From UBA10649 sp965278945 (GTDB lineage: Bacteria > Actinomycetota > Actinomycetes > S36-B12): DNA of 64,000 bases. Position 1 is the stretch's first letter. Each line of letters opens with the position of its first letter. The position numbers were made by a program, and so were the translations under genes. Location of the stretch: assembly GCA_965278945.1 (NCBI GenBank), contig OZ257128.1:2108001-2172000 (forward strand), in the 5' to 3' direction. Shown one piece after another: positions 44,156 through 51,755 of the stretch. The notes below the pieces were generated by a model. It did not search any database and was not told where the DNA came from. It saw nothing but the letters and a program-made list of their open reading frames with translations.

Positions 44156-44659
44156 TTACACCGCGAACGATGCCTGAATGTCGCTGATCTTCTGAATTAG
44201 CAGGAGGCTTCCAGGAACACGACGGAACCCGAGGCTCTCGTACAGCTTTGCGACAGGTTCAGCGATCGCGTCCACGACGACAAGTCGTGCGGCAACGATC
44301 TGCGACGCTTCGACTACGCGCTCAAGCGCATCAGCGACGAGAACAGGACCAAGGCCCTGTCCGCGCAAGTGCTGGGCGAGCGCGAGCCGCGCAAGCAGCA
44401 CGGCCGGTATCTCCGCGGGTCCGCCGCGTCCGACGCTCGCCGGGACTTGGTCGCGCACAACCTTGTGGGCCGCGAGCGCGTAGTAGGCCACGACCGCTCC
44501 GACGTTGTCAGTCCACACCCAGGTTCGAGCGGTCCCTCGCTTGGTTGCCGCGACCGCCTGCTCGTGCAGCCAACGATCCAGCGATTCCTCGCCGCAAGCG
44601 AACGTAGACAGATCGTGGCTTTCTGCATCCAGGCGCTCGGAGCGGAATTGCTTAGTCAC
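44156..44659 (-). CDS. GNAT toxin of a TacT-type toxin-antitoxin pair
   Basis: A 167-residue acetyltransferase with the TacT/AtaT pattern: STFACGEESLDRWLHEQAVA, YALAAHKVVRDQVP, PAVLLARLALAQHLRGQGLG with the acetyl-CoA loop, and KLYESLGFRRVP. These toxins acetylate the amino acid on charged tRNA and stop translation. It overlaps its DUF1778 antitoxin by 8 bp, the usual arrangement. All expected parts are intact, so it is probably functional. Confidence 0.88.
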   Translation of the reverse strand: MTKQFRSERLDAESHDLSTFACGEESLDRWLHEQAVAATKRGTARTWVWTDNVGAVVAYYALAAHKVVRDQVPASVGRGGPAEIPAVLLARLALAQHLRGQGLGPVLVADALERVVEASQIVAARLVVVDAIAEPVAKLYESLGFRRVPGSLLLIQKISDIQASFAV

Positions 44660-44930
44660 GCGTCACAGTCGCGCGCAATCGCTTTGCCGCTTTGCGAAGT
44701 CCGGGGTTTGCCTTCGCCGGGGCGTCGAAAGCCGCGATGAGGTCGTCGAAGAACTCGGCCGGAACTGTCGTCGTTGCCTCGTACTCGCGAAGGATGCGGT
44801 CAGCCTTCTCCTCGGCGGCAGTACGAGCGAAAGACGACACCTGCTCCCCCGACAGCTCGGCCGCACGTTCAATCCTCGTCTTTTCCTGCGGGCTGACCCG
44901 GAACTCCAGTCGAGCGGTCGCTGTAGACAT
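44652..44930 (-). CDS. DUF1778 antitoxin (TacA-type)
   Basis: About 92 residues starting at the ATG with AGGAGG 4-9 bases upstream (a GTG one codon earlier is possible). The N-terminal ribbon-helix-helix (ATARLEFRVSPQEKTRIERA, AAELSGEQVSSFARTAAEEK) binds DNA, and the C-terminal EFFDDLIAAFDAPAKANPGL wraps the toxin. It neutralises the GNAT toxin and should repress the operon through the repeats at 44948-44969. Confidence 0.88.
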   Translation of the reverse strand: MSTATARLEFRVSPQEKTRIERAAELSGEQVSSFARTAAEEKADRILREYEATTTVPAEFFDDLIAAFDAPAKANPGLRKAAKRLRATVTRD

Positions 44931-44947
44931 CACGCCTCCTTTCCTCG

Positions 44948-44969
44948 TGTACGGACAAATGTACGGACA
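44948..44969. promoter_or_regulatory. Direct-repeat operator upstream of TacA
   Basis: Two perfect copies of TGTACGGACA (44948-44957 and 44960-44969), spaced 12 bp centre to centre, lie 18 bp upstream of the antitoxin start. They are good candidates for sites bound by the RHH antitoxin. Confidence 0.55.
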
Positions 44970-45167
44970 TGGCCTCCGTTATGTCAAGCGGGACTCGTGT
45001 CGCTCCGCACCGCAGGGCCGGTCACGCCTGGGCCGCCGCCGGATGCTCGCTGCCATCGCCAAGCCGTGAGGCCGTAGCGAAGCATGGCTACCTATCTTCC
45101 TGCACCCGACGACCGCCGACAACGCCTGCCGGAGCTGGCGCGTGAAGGCTGGAGACGTCGCGGGCCG

Positions 45168-45187
45168 ACTGACATTAGACTGACATT
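45168..45187. repeat. Integrase arm-type repeat, copy 1
   Basis: ACTGACATTAGACTGACATT, a tandem of two GACATT-type boxes. Related tandems occur at 49379-49399 and 49649-49669, always near a tRNA-Met 3' end. Confidence 0.55.
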
Positions 45188-45224
45188 CGTGATTTCGCCT
45201 AGACCGACAGCAGGATCGAAAATG

Positions 45225-45256
45225 CAGAAAAGCCCTGGATTCCCAGGGCTTTTCTG
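45225..45256 (-). terminator. Hairpin beside the decayed tRNA-Met site
   Basis: A 14-bp perfect stem (CAGAAAAGCCCTGG / CCAGGGCTTTTCTG) with a 4-base loop. On the minus strand the downstream arm contains UUUU. It occupies the same position as the tRNA terminators at the other two att sites. Confidence 0.7.
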
Positions 45257-45259
45257 TTC

Positions 45260-45312
45260 GTAGCGGGGAGAAACTGAGGATGCACGATCGTTGGGTTGCG
45301 AGCCCCGCGAGT
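45260..45312 (-). pseudogene. Degenerate tRNA-Met / attachment site remnant
   Basis: On the minus strand, GGGTAACTCGCGGGGCTCGC then AACCC, a diverged middle, and CTCCCCGCTACGA aligns with the tRNA-Met D arm, anticodon region and acceptor end. The anticodon CAT is changed and the T arm is unpaired, so it is not functional. It keeps part of the 5' half, which the two other copies lack. Confidence 0.55.
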
Positions 45313-45400
45313 TACCCTCACAAACAGCCACTTCCGCACCCCCTTCTGCACCCCCCTGGGGCGCAAGCTTGCACTCCCCTCGCACACTTTCATCAGCCAG

Positions 45401-45721
45401 TCAGGCGCTGAGCGCCTTGCGACGAACAGCAGCCAGATCAGTCTCGAGTCGGTCGAGTGCGGTCCGCAGATCATCGACTGGGGCGATGGCCTTGAGGACG
45501 AGCAGGCGCACCACAGTCGAGATCGGCAGGCCCTGCTCTGCCGCGTAGGCGGACAGCTCGTCGAATTCGTCCTCGCGGAAACGAACCTGCAGGTTCTTCG
45601 CGCGCGGGTGTCCGCGCGCGATCGTGGTGCCTGCCGGCAGCGGGGCATTCGGGTCACCAGCCAGCTCCGCGGCCTCGACGGCCGATGCCTCGGCGTCGAG
45701 CACGTCGTCAATCCTGCCCAT
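45401..45721 (-). CDS. RHH-type antitoxin
   Basis: A 106-residue protein from the ATG at 45721. The N-terminal part MGRIDDVLDAEASAVEAAEL is acidic; the ribbon-helix-helix is KNLQVRFREDEFDELSAYAA then EQGLPISTVVRLLVLKAIAP. The C-terminal tail is charged. It lies directly downstream of a small toxin-like gene and would overlap it by 14 bp if that gene's amber codon were read through. Antitoxin role is inferred from fold and position. Confidence 0.7.
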   Translation of the reverse strand: MGRIDDVLDAEASAVEAAELAGDPNAPLPAGTTIARGHPRAKNLQVRFREDEFDELSAYAAEQGLPISTVVRLLVLKAIAPVDDLRTALDRLETDLAAVRRKALSA

Positions 45722-46034
45722 GTGCGTCTGCCTCCCTGTAGATCCGCTGATCCTTTTCATTGGCCAGCTAGCCATTCACGCCGTAGTCGACCCCGTCATC
45801 CGACAGCACGATCACGGTGACGAGCGCTTCGGCGAGTATCGAGTAGCCGATGATCCGGACGCTGAGCCCGGTGATGCTGTTGTAGTCGGGATCGATCACG
45901 ACCCTGTTCGTGTCCGCGAGCGCGTCGTTGGCCACCGGGACGCTGATGCCGTGATTGGCATCCATATATGCGCCACGACGAGACCAGTCGACGTCCGCGA
46001 ACACCAGGCAATCGTAATGTGTTTCATTACGCAT
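45708..46034 (-). pseudogene. Small toxin-like gene with premature amber codon
   Basis: The first 88 codons (VDWSRRGAYMDANHGISVPV, VVIDPDYNSITGLSVRIIGY, VIVLSDDGVDYGVNG) end in TAG at 45768-45770. The same frame continues LANEKDQRIYREADAHGQD to a TGA at 45708. In similar proteins I recall, YGVNGW continues with ANxxDxRxY, so TAG probably replaced a TGG Trp codon. The full protein would be 108 residues and overlap the antitoxin start. It resembles the toxin partner of an RHH antitoxin. Confidence 0.6.
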
Positions 46035-46044
46035 GGCAAGGGCG

Positions 46045-46064
46045 CGCGTTGACTCATCAAAAAT
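46045..46064. repeat. IS-end motif copy 2
   Basis: CGCGTTGACTCATCAAAAAT, the exact reverse complement of 44009-44028, 37 bp ahead of a third copy. Together they suggest two nested ends of the same IS family. Confidence 0.75.
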
Positions 46065-46081
46065 GCGCTCGGAGAGGGGTT

Positions 46082-46104
46082 CGTTGACTCATCAGGGAAT
46101 GCGC
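46082..46104. repeat. IS-end motif copy 3, next to transposase
   Basis: CGTTGACTCATCAGGGAATG followed by CGC, matching copy 2 except for the central RRR. It lies 53 bp upstream of the transposase ATG and is probably the left terminal repeat of that element. Confidence 0.7.
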
Positions 46105-46156
46105 GCGTAGCGCGCGCCTGCCGGACCGGATCTTCGGTTAGCGGTAGGCCCCGAGG

Positions 46157-46906
46157 ATGGGACTGACGATGAGCCAACGACGTGCGGTCACCAAGACGAT
46201 CGCGACCAGGTACAAGCGTGCTGACAAGGTGGCCAAGGGCGTGATCCTCGACGAGTTGTGCGCGACGACGGGGTGGCACCGCAACCACGCGCGCAAGGCG
46301 CTGGCTGCGGCGTTGAAGCCGAGGCTCGTGAAGCCCGCACGCAAGGCTCGGGCACCGAAGTACGACGCGGACACCGTGGTGGCATTGGGGTTCTGCTGGG
46401 CGGTGCTCGGTGCGCCGACCGGCAAGCGGCTGTCCCCGATGATGGCCGACCTGGTTCCTCGGCTACGACGCTTCGAGGAACTGGATGTCACCGACAAGAC
46501 CGCTGCCGCGTTGGTCGAGATGTCGCCCGCCACGATGGACCGACGCCTGGCCGCGGACCGGGCCAAGATGGTGTTGAAGGGCCGCTCGCACACCAAGCCG
46601 GGGAGCCTGTTGAAGGACCAGATCCCGATCCGGACGTGGGCGCAGTGGGACGATGCGGTGCCGGGGTTCGTGGAGATCGACCTGGTCGGCCACGAGGGCG
46701 GTAACGCTGTCGGCGAGCACTGCTACACACTGACCGTGACCGACATCGCCACCGGATGGACGGAGAACCGGACGGTGCGCAACAAGGCCCGCAAGTGGGT
46801 GGCGGCGGCGCTGGAGGAGATCGCGATGATCCTGCCGTTCCCGCTGCTGGGCATCGACTCCGACAACGAACGGCGGGCCTGTCAGGTCGTCTGTGTAAGG
46901 GCTTGA
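46157..46906 (+). pseudogene. Truncated DDE transposase (ISNCY/IS1202-like)
   Basis: The first 245 codons encode an N-terminal HTH region (KGVILDELCATTGWHRNHAR) and the start of an integrase-type core: PGFVEIDLVGHEGGNAVGEH with the first Asp and LLGIDSDNERR with the second. The third acidic residue is lost because the IS256 element begins at 46891; the final residues QVVCVRA are encoded by IS256. The downstream half is not found after IS256. Confidence 0.75.
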
Positions 46907-48287
46907 CCTCGACACTGGGTCGCTATGTCGACTCGGGGAGGACAAGTAATGATGGAAGTTCTGGACGGCACGCTGGACACTGCTGTGGTGGGTCGGCCTC
47001 GACGTGACAAGGACGAGCCTCGGCTGGTGGATCAGGAGCTCGCTGACAGGCTGATTGCGCAGGCCCAGTCCCAGGGCGTGGAGCTGCTGGGTGAGGGTGG
47101 CCTGCTCAAGCAGATGACGAAGGCGATTCTTGAGCGGTCGATGGCGATCGAGCTGACGGACCACCTCGGCTACGACGAGGGCGACCCGGCGGGCAATGGG
47201 AGTGGCAACAGCCGTAACGGCACCACGCCCAAGCGCCTGATGACCGAGGCCGGGCACGTGGATCTGGAGGTCCCTCGGGACCGTAACGGCGACTTCGCGC
47301 CGCAGACGGTCAAGAAGGGACAGCGTCGCCTCGATGGCGTCGACAAGCTCGTGATGGGTCTGTATGCCCGTGGCATGACCGTTCGGGACATCCAGGCCCA
47401 GCTGAAGGAGACGTTCGACCCGGACGTCTCCCCTGACCTGATCAGCAAGATCACCGATGGGGTCCTGGAGGAGGTCCGGGAATGGCAGAGCCGGCCCCTG
47501 GACCGGGTCTATCCGGTGATCTTCCTGGACGCACTGGTCTGCAAGGTCCGCCAGGACGGGACCGTGAAGAACAAGGCCGCGCATCTGGCCGTGGGCGTGG
47601 ATGCCGACGGCAAGAAGGAGGTCCTGGGGATCTGGGTCGAGACCACCGAGGGTGCCAAGTTCTGGCTTCGGGTGATGAACGAGCTGAAGTCCCGAGGCAT
47701 CGAGGACGTCCTGATCGTGGTCTGCGACGGCCTGACCGGGCTGCCCGCAGCGGTCACCGCCTGCTGGCCGGACACGATCGTGCAGACCTGCATCGTGCAC
47801 CTGACGCGGGCCTCGTTGCGGTGGGTGAACTACAAGGACCGCAAGCGGGTCGCCGCGGCGCTCCGCACGATCTACGCAGCACCCTCCGAGAAGGCCGCCA
47901 GGCAAGCTCTCGACGCCTGGACCGACAGCGACGTCGGGAAGGACTACCCCGCGATCAAGAGGCAGTGGGAGGCCTCCTGGGAACAGGTCATCCCGTTCTT
48001 CGCCTTCAGCCCCGAGGTTCGCAAGGTCATCTACACGACGAACATGATCGAGAGCATCAACTACCAGCTCCGCAAGATCAGCAAGACCCGAGGGCACTTC
48101 CCGACCGACGACGCCCTGGTCAAGCTCCTCTACCTGGGCTGCCGAGAACTCGGCCGCACCGACATCCGAGGACGACGAGGACGATCCAACTACAACTGGA
48201 AGATGGCCCTGAACCAATTCGACATCATGTTCCCTGGCAGACTCGACCGAGTCTGACAACCAATCACAAAGTCAGGTCCTTACACAG
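46891..48287 (+). mobile_element. IS256-family insertion sequence
   Basis: A complete element of about 1.4 kb bounded by imperfect terminal inverted repeats beginning CTGTGTAAGG (left) and ending CCTTACACAG (right). The flanking 8-mers do not match, so the usual target duplication is absent. Different genes lie on either side, indicating a deletion or recombination at this element. Confidence 0.85.
46949..48256 (+). CDS. IS256-family transposase
   Basis: A 435-residue Mutator-type transposase, start fixed by GGGAGG upstream of the ATG pair. It has LTDHLGYDEGDPAGNGSGNS then RNGTTPK, a DDE core with YPVIFLDALVCKVR (Asp), VVCDGLTGLPAAV (Asp), CIVHLTRASLRWV, and the C-terminal YTTNMIESINYQLRKI with the Glu. 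No frameshift or stop, so it is probably active. Confidence 0.93.
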   Translation: MMEVLDGTLDTAVVGRPRRDKDEPRLVDQELADRLIAQAQSQGVELLGEGGLLKQMTKAILERSMAIELTDHLGYDEGDPAGNGSGNSRNGTTPKRLMTEAGHVDLEVPRDRNGDFAPQTVKKGQRRLDGVDKLVMGLYARGMTVRDIQAQLKETFDPDVSPDLISKITDGVLEEVREWQSRPLDRVYPVIFLDALVCKVRQDGTVKNKAAHLAVGVDADGKKEVLGIWVETTEGAKFWLRVMNELKSRGIEDVLIVVCDGLTGLPAAVTACWPDTIVQTCIVHLTRASLRWVNYKDRKRVAAALRTIYAAPSEKAARQALDAWTDSDVGKDYPAIKRQWEASWEQVIPFFAFSPEVRKVIYTTNMIESINYQLRKISKTRGHFPTDDALVKLLYLGCRELGRTDIRGRRGRSNYNWKMALNQFDIMFPGRLDRV

Positions 48288-48293
48288 GAACGC

Positions 48294-49094
48294 TGACAGG
48301 CCCTTCCACCCTGGCCGATCCGCCGACTGCGGGACCTCACCCGGCAACGCACCCTGCTGACCACGCAACGGTCTCGGGAGATCCAGCAGCTGGAGAAGCT
48401 GATCGAGTCGACCGGGATCAAATACACCTCGGTCACGACCCGCACCCTGGGCGTTTCTGGCCGTGCGTTCTTGGAGGCACTCGTCGCCGGTGAGACCAGC
48501 CCGTTCGTCCTGGCCAGCCTGGCCCGCGGGCGGTTGAAGGGGAAGATCGGCCAGCTCCGGCTCGCACTCGACGGGAACTTCACCACCCACCACGGTCAAC
48601 TGGTTCGGCTGCACCTGGACCGCATCGACCTGCTCAACGAGCACATCGACGCCATGACCGGTGCGGTCGACGCCCTCGTTGCTGAGCACGACCTGGGCTG
48701 GGCTCGTGAGCTGCTGGCAACCATGCCCGGGATCAGCACCGCCGGAGCAGAGAACATCCTGGCCGAGACCGGCGTGGACATGACCGCGTTCCAGACTCCC
48801 GCACATCTGGCGTCCTGGGCCGGTGTCTGTCCCGGTCACCACGAATCGGCAGGACGCTCCCGCTCAGGACGAACCAGACCCGGCAACGCGCACCTCAAGG
48901 GAGCGCTCGGCATCGCGGCCATGGCCGCCGCACGGACCAACGGCTCGTTCTTCCAAGACCGCTACCGGCGACTGTCAGCTCGCCGCGGTCCCACCCGCGC
49001 GCTCGTCGCCATCGAGCACTCCATGCTCACCGCGACCTGGCACATCCTCACCCAGCGACAGCCCTACCGACAACACCAAATCCCAGCCGCCTGA
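48294..49094 (+). pseudogene. IS110-family transposase, C-terminal remnant
   Basis: The frame reads ALPPWPIRRLRDLTRQRTLL, QRSREIQQLEKLIESTGIKY, ATMPGISTAGAENILAETGV, LASWAGVCPGHHESAGRSRS, GNAHLKGALGIAAMAAARTN: the coiled coil and transposase_20 (serine-containing) part of IS110 enzymes. The N-terminal RuvC-like DEDD domain is missing; the frame meets a TGA at the IS256 edge. A TTG at 48471 gives a 207-codon ORF, but this is not a complete transposase. Confidence 0.75.
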
Positions 49095-49378
49095 ACCCCG
49101 CCACCCGCGTCCCCGACGAAGCCCAACCCGTCGGGCGCCTCAACCTGCCACTCACCACCGCATCTTCGTGTCAGTCACCAGGGGGCGGATCGTTACGGGC
49201 TCTCAGGACGAGGCACCGTTGCGTTGACGGTTCGCCCCGTGTTGGTGAGGGTGCGGGACGAAGCGCAATCGCCGTTCGAGGCCGCCCGTTCAGGCTCCTT
49301 CGACATTCGCAGGGTTCCGCTTTCCTCCCGATGTGAAGTAGGAGAAGGCTTGAAGAGGGCAGAGTTGGCGCCGGGCGG

Positions 49379-49399
49379 ACGGACATTTGACGGACATTT
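49379..49399. repeat. Integrase arm-type repeat, copy 2
   Basis: A tandem of ACGGACATTTG boxes 70 bp from attachment site 2, matching the pattern at 45168 and 49649. Confidence 0.55.
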
Positions 49400-49437
49400 G
49401 TCGGTTCGGACCACGCAGCCACAGTGGCTAGAAATGG

Positions 49438-49466
49438 CGAAAGGCCTTGGATACCAAGGCCTTTCG
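49438..49466 (-). terminator. Hairpin terminator at attachment site 2
   Basis: A 13-bp perfect stem (CGAAAGGCCTTGG / CCAAGGCCTTTCG) with a 3-base loop, 2 bases from the tRNA-Met 3' fragment on its 3' side. Its sequence differs from the terminator at 35660, showing it came with a different element. Confidence 0.75.
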
Positions 49467-49468
49467 CG

Positions 49469-49514
49469 TGGTAGCGGGGACAGGATTTGAACCTGTGACC
49501 TCTGGGTTATGAGC
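49469..49514 (-). other. Attachment site 2: 3' end of tRNA-Met
   Basis: 46 bases identical to 35695-35740, covering the anticodon loop to the acceptor CCA. The sequence to the right has no matching 5' half (no AGCGGGG acceptor strand), so it is a junction between two elements rather than the intact tRNA gene. Confidence 0.85.
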
Positions 49515-49648
49515 CCCATCAATGGGCACATTTGAAGGCCCCACGACTTCCATCCAAACTGCGCTATAGTCGTTGGTAATTAAGGCTTTTGACCATACCG
49601 AAGGTGGGCTGGAGTGGTCCTGGGCAGGCTGCTTCAGGCGCGAGCCTG

Positions 49649-49669
49649 ACTGACATTTGACTGACATTT
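49649..49669. repeat. Integrase arm-type repeat, copy 3
   Basis: A tandem of ACTGACATTTG boxes 32 bp upstream of the integrase start and 135 bp from attachment site 2. The location between att core and int is where arm-type sites usually lie. Confidence 0.6.
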
Positions 49670-49700
49670 TGGAGCGAGCCGAGGACGACGAGGAGGAGCA

Positions 49701-50810
49701 GTGGCTTTCGCACATCGGCGCGTCACGTCGTCCGGACGCGTGCGCTGGTACGCGATTTACTTCACGCCTGCAGGACGACAGATCAACGGTGGCGGTTTCC
49801 CGACCAAGCGTGACGCGGAACGTGAGGCTGACAAGCTCGAGAACGAGGCGGCACGCGGGCTGCTCCTCGATAGCCGCCGAAGCAAGATCACATTTCGAGA
49901 CTACGTCGCAAACTACTACTGGCCGGCAGCTCAACACCTTGAACCGACGACCCGGGCGGCCTACCAGTCGAATCTGGACCGCCACTTCCTTCCCCGCTTC
50001 GGCGGCGTGAAGATGTCCGCAATTCTCGCCTCAGAAGTCCAGGCATGGGTCAACGATGCGTCCGGAGCCGGGCTCGGCCCCAGGTCCGTGGTCAAGTACC
50101 ACGCGTTCCTGCACGCAATCTTTGAGCGTGCCCTCGTTGATCAGGTGGTGCTAGTGAACCCCTGCCACCACACCGCACTGCCGAAAGTCGTCAAGGCACC
50201 AAAAACCGCGGTCACCCCGGAGCAGTTCGACGCTCTCCTCGCACAAATTCCGGACAACCATCAGGTCATGATCCTTCTCGCGATCGAGACGGGGCTTCGC
50301 TGGGGCGAACTCATCGCACTCCGTCCCGTCGACATTGACTTCGCCACCAACGTCATCACAGTGCGCCGGGTAGTCCTCGAGGTTTCCAAGAAGATCACAA
50401 ATGCGCCGACAGTCCATACCTTCCGCGAGTACCCGAAGGACAATGAACATCGCGACGTGGCCATCGGCATTGCCCTCAGCCGCGCGCTCAAGACGCACAT
50501 GATCAAGTTCGGCAGACGCGACGAGGACCTCCTGTTCTCGACCGAGACAGGTTCACCGATCTCCCGGAACACCTTTCGTTCGCGTGTGTGGCTGCCGGCC
50601 ATCGGCACTTCTGGTTTGCGCCGGCATGTGCGATTCCATGACCTCCGCGGCGCGCACGCCTCTTGGCTGCTGGCCGGTGGAGCGGACCTCAAAGTCGTAA
50701 TGGATCGTCTCGGGCACCGACAGATCACGACGACTCAGCAGTACTTGGGGAGCCTCCCTGACGCAGGCGAACGCGCACTTAGGGCCTTCGAGGCGATCCG
50801 AAGTCGCTAG
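49701..50810 (+). CDS. Tyrosine recombinase / phage-type integrase
   Basis: A 369-residue protein from a GTG with GAGGAGG upstream. It has an N-terminal arm-binding domain (RWYAIYFTPAGRQINGGGFP), a SAM-like core-binding domain (YWPAAQHLEPTTRAAYQSNL), and a catalytic domain with the Arg in ETGLRWGELIALRP, HDLRGAHASWLLAGG (HxxR), RLGHRQITTTQQYLG (His and nucleophilic Tyr). It should recombine the tRNA-Met core sites. All catalytic residues are present. Confidence 0.93.
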   Translation: MAFAHRRVTSSGRVRWYAIYFTPAGRQINGGGFPTKRDAEREADKLENEAARGLLLDSRRSKITFRDYVANYYWPAAQHLEPTTRAAYQSNLDRHFLPRFGGVKMSAILASEVQAWVNDASGAGLGPRSVVKYHAFLHAIFERALVDQVVLVNPCHHTALPKVVKAPKTAVTPEQFDALLAQIPDNHQVMILLAIETGLRWGELIALRPVDIDFATNVITVRRVVLEVSKKITNAPTVHTFREYPKDNEHRDVAIGIALSRALKTHMIKFGRRDEDLLFSTETGSPISRNTFRSRVWLPAIGTSGLRRHVRFHDLRGAHASWLLAGGADLKVVMDRLGHRQITTTQQYLGSLPDAGERALRAFEAIRSR

Positions 50811-51063
50811 TCCGAATCTGCGACGACGGAGGCACGCGCATGGCGGGCAACGAGGGTCGCCGAGGTGTACCAGGAGTAACGGCGGCGTTGGACTCGATGT
50901 ACGCATCCACGTCGGTTGGGCGGAAGCGAAGCTGGCGAGCCAGTTTCGTTGCCTTTAGTCGACTCTTGCGAACCTCGTCGTAGATGTAGTCCTTTGAAAC
51001 GCCCAAATAGCCGCATAGGTCATCGACGGTGAGCAGTTTCTCGCCGTATCTGGTGTCCGTCAT
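50779..51063 (-). CDS. Excisionase-like HTH (MerR/Xis type) protein
   Basis: A 94-residue protein. LLTVDDLCGYLGVSKDYIYD with LARQLRFRPTDVDAYIESN is the helix-turn-helix/wing found in Xis and phage excisionase proteins. The C-terminal 30 residues are Pro/Arg-rich and overlap the 3' end of the integrase gene by 32 bp on the opposite strand. It probably directs excision or regulates int. Orientation opposite to int is unusual, as most are upstream and co-directional. Confidence 0.8.
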   Translation of the reverse strand: MTDTRYGEKLLTVDDLCGYLGVSKDYIYDEVRKSRLKATKLARQLRFRPTDVDAYIESNAAVTPGTPRRPSLPAMRVPPSSQIRTSDFGSPRRP

Positions 51064-51310
51064 GTCGTTCCTCCTGCAGGTCGCGCGGTCTCACGGCTGG
51101 TGTCTCTCGCATATCCGCGGTTGCGGTTCGAGATGAGTCCGCTTTGTTGAGCCGACGTTAGGACGGCCAGGGGACGCTCCGTAATGAGACAGGCTGTCAC
51201 TTTTTCTACGAAGCGCAGCCTTCGGTCTAACTCCTACCAAGGGGGCAGCCCTGAGCGATCTGTCCACAGCCGGGCTAGGTTTCGCCGCGTTCGGGTGGGA
51301 TTCTTGGCAG

Positions 51311-51736
51311 ATGAGCACGCACGATCTGGCTGAAAAGGACCTGAAGGGCGCCCGAGAACGCCTCCAGGCCCGCATCAATCCCGCTATGGGGCAGTCGATC
51401 GATTGCGAAGCGGGCTGGCTTCCCCTCATCGTCGAGCTCGACGCCTCGCTTCAGGAGATTGACACGGACTACACGGTCACTCGGATCAAGGAGAAGTTCG
51501 GGGGCTTGCGGTTCTACGCGTCAACGACTCGAACCGAAGGCGATGGCGAGGAGTTCCGCCGGCTCATCCGTGAAGCTGAGGACCGGGCATGGCACATCTG
51601 CGAGTGGTGCGGGAGCACGAGCGACGTCACGACCGACAGCCCTCCTGGCTGGATTCGAACGCGGTGCGCTGAATGCCGGTCAGCAGGCCTGCCTGAATAC
51701 GCACGCATGACCAGCCGCGTTTCGCCACAGGACTAG
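51311..51736 (+). CDS. Hypothetical protein with zinc-ribbon-like end
   Basis: A 141-residue protein starting MSTHDLAEKDLKGARERLQA. The middle reads DTDYTVTRIKEKFGGLRFYA and the C-terminal half has CEWCGSTSD then IRTRCAECR, four Cys in CxxC...CxxC spacing that could bind zinc. Similar proteins occur in phages and mobile elements, but I do not recognise a named family. It is monocistronic between the excisionase and a minus-strand gene. Confidence 0.65.
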   Translation: MSTHDLAEKDLKGARERLQARINPAMGQSIDCEAGWLPLIVELDASLQEIDTDYTVTRIKEKFGGLRFYASTTRTEGDGEEFRRLIREAEDRAWHICEWCGSTSDVTTDSPPGWIRTRCAECRSAGLPEYARMTSRVSPQD

Positions 51737-51755
51737 GCCTGTGGAGCGACGCCGC

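Larger units (their letters stand above)
44970..45400. other. Gene-free stretch containing a decayed att region
   Basis: No convincing gene. It contains, in order, the arm-type repeat (45168-45187), a strong hairpin (45225-45256) and the tRNA-Met-like remnant (45260-45312). All three match the layout of the two intact attachment sites. Confidence 0.6.
49095..49468. other. Gene-free stretch before attachment site 2
   Basis: No credible gene; short ORFs here overlap on both strands without coding character. It holds the arm-type repeat at 49379-49399 and the terminator at 49438-49466. Confidence 0.5.
35695..49514. mobile_element. 13.8-kb genomic island in tRNA-Met
   Basis: The island lies between two identical 46-bp direct copies of the tRNA-Met 3' end. 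It contains no integrase of its own but many toxin-antitoxin and defence genes and five IS families or remnants, with frequent gene decay. A third, degenerate site at 45.26 kb suggests it grew by stacking. Mobilisation would need the integrase at 49701. Confidence 0.75.

Noticed and set aside
46463..48259. 598-codon minus-strand ORF across the IS256 element
   Set aside because: Runs opposite two transposase genes, crosses the IS boundary and has shadow-type composition.
49469..49590. Possible complete tRNA gene at attachment site 2
   Set aside because: The minus strand upstream of the anticodon loop has no acceptor 5' strand complementary to CCCCGCT and no paired D arm, so only the 3' part is present.
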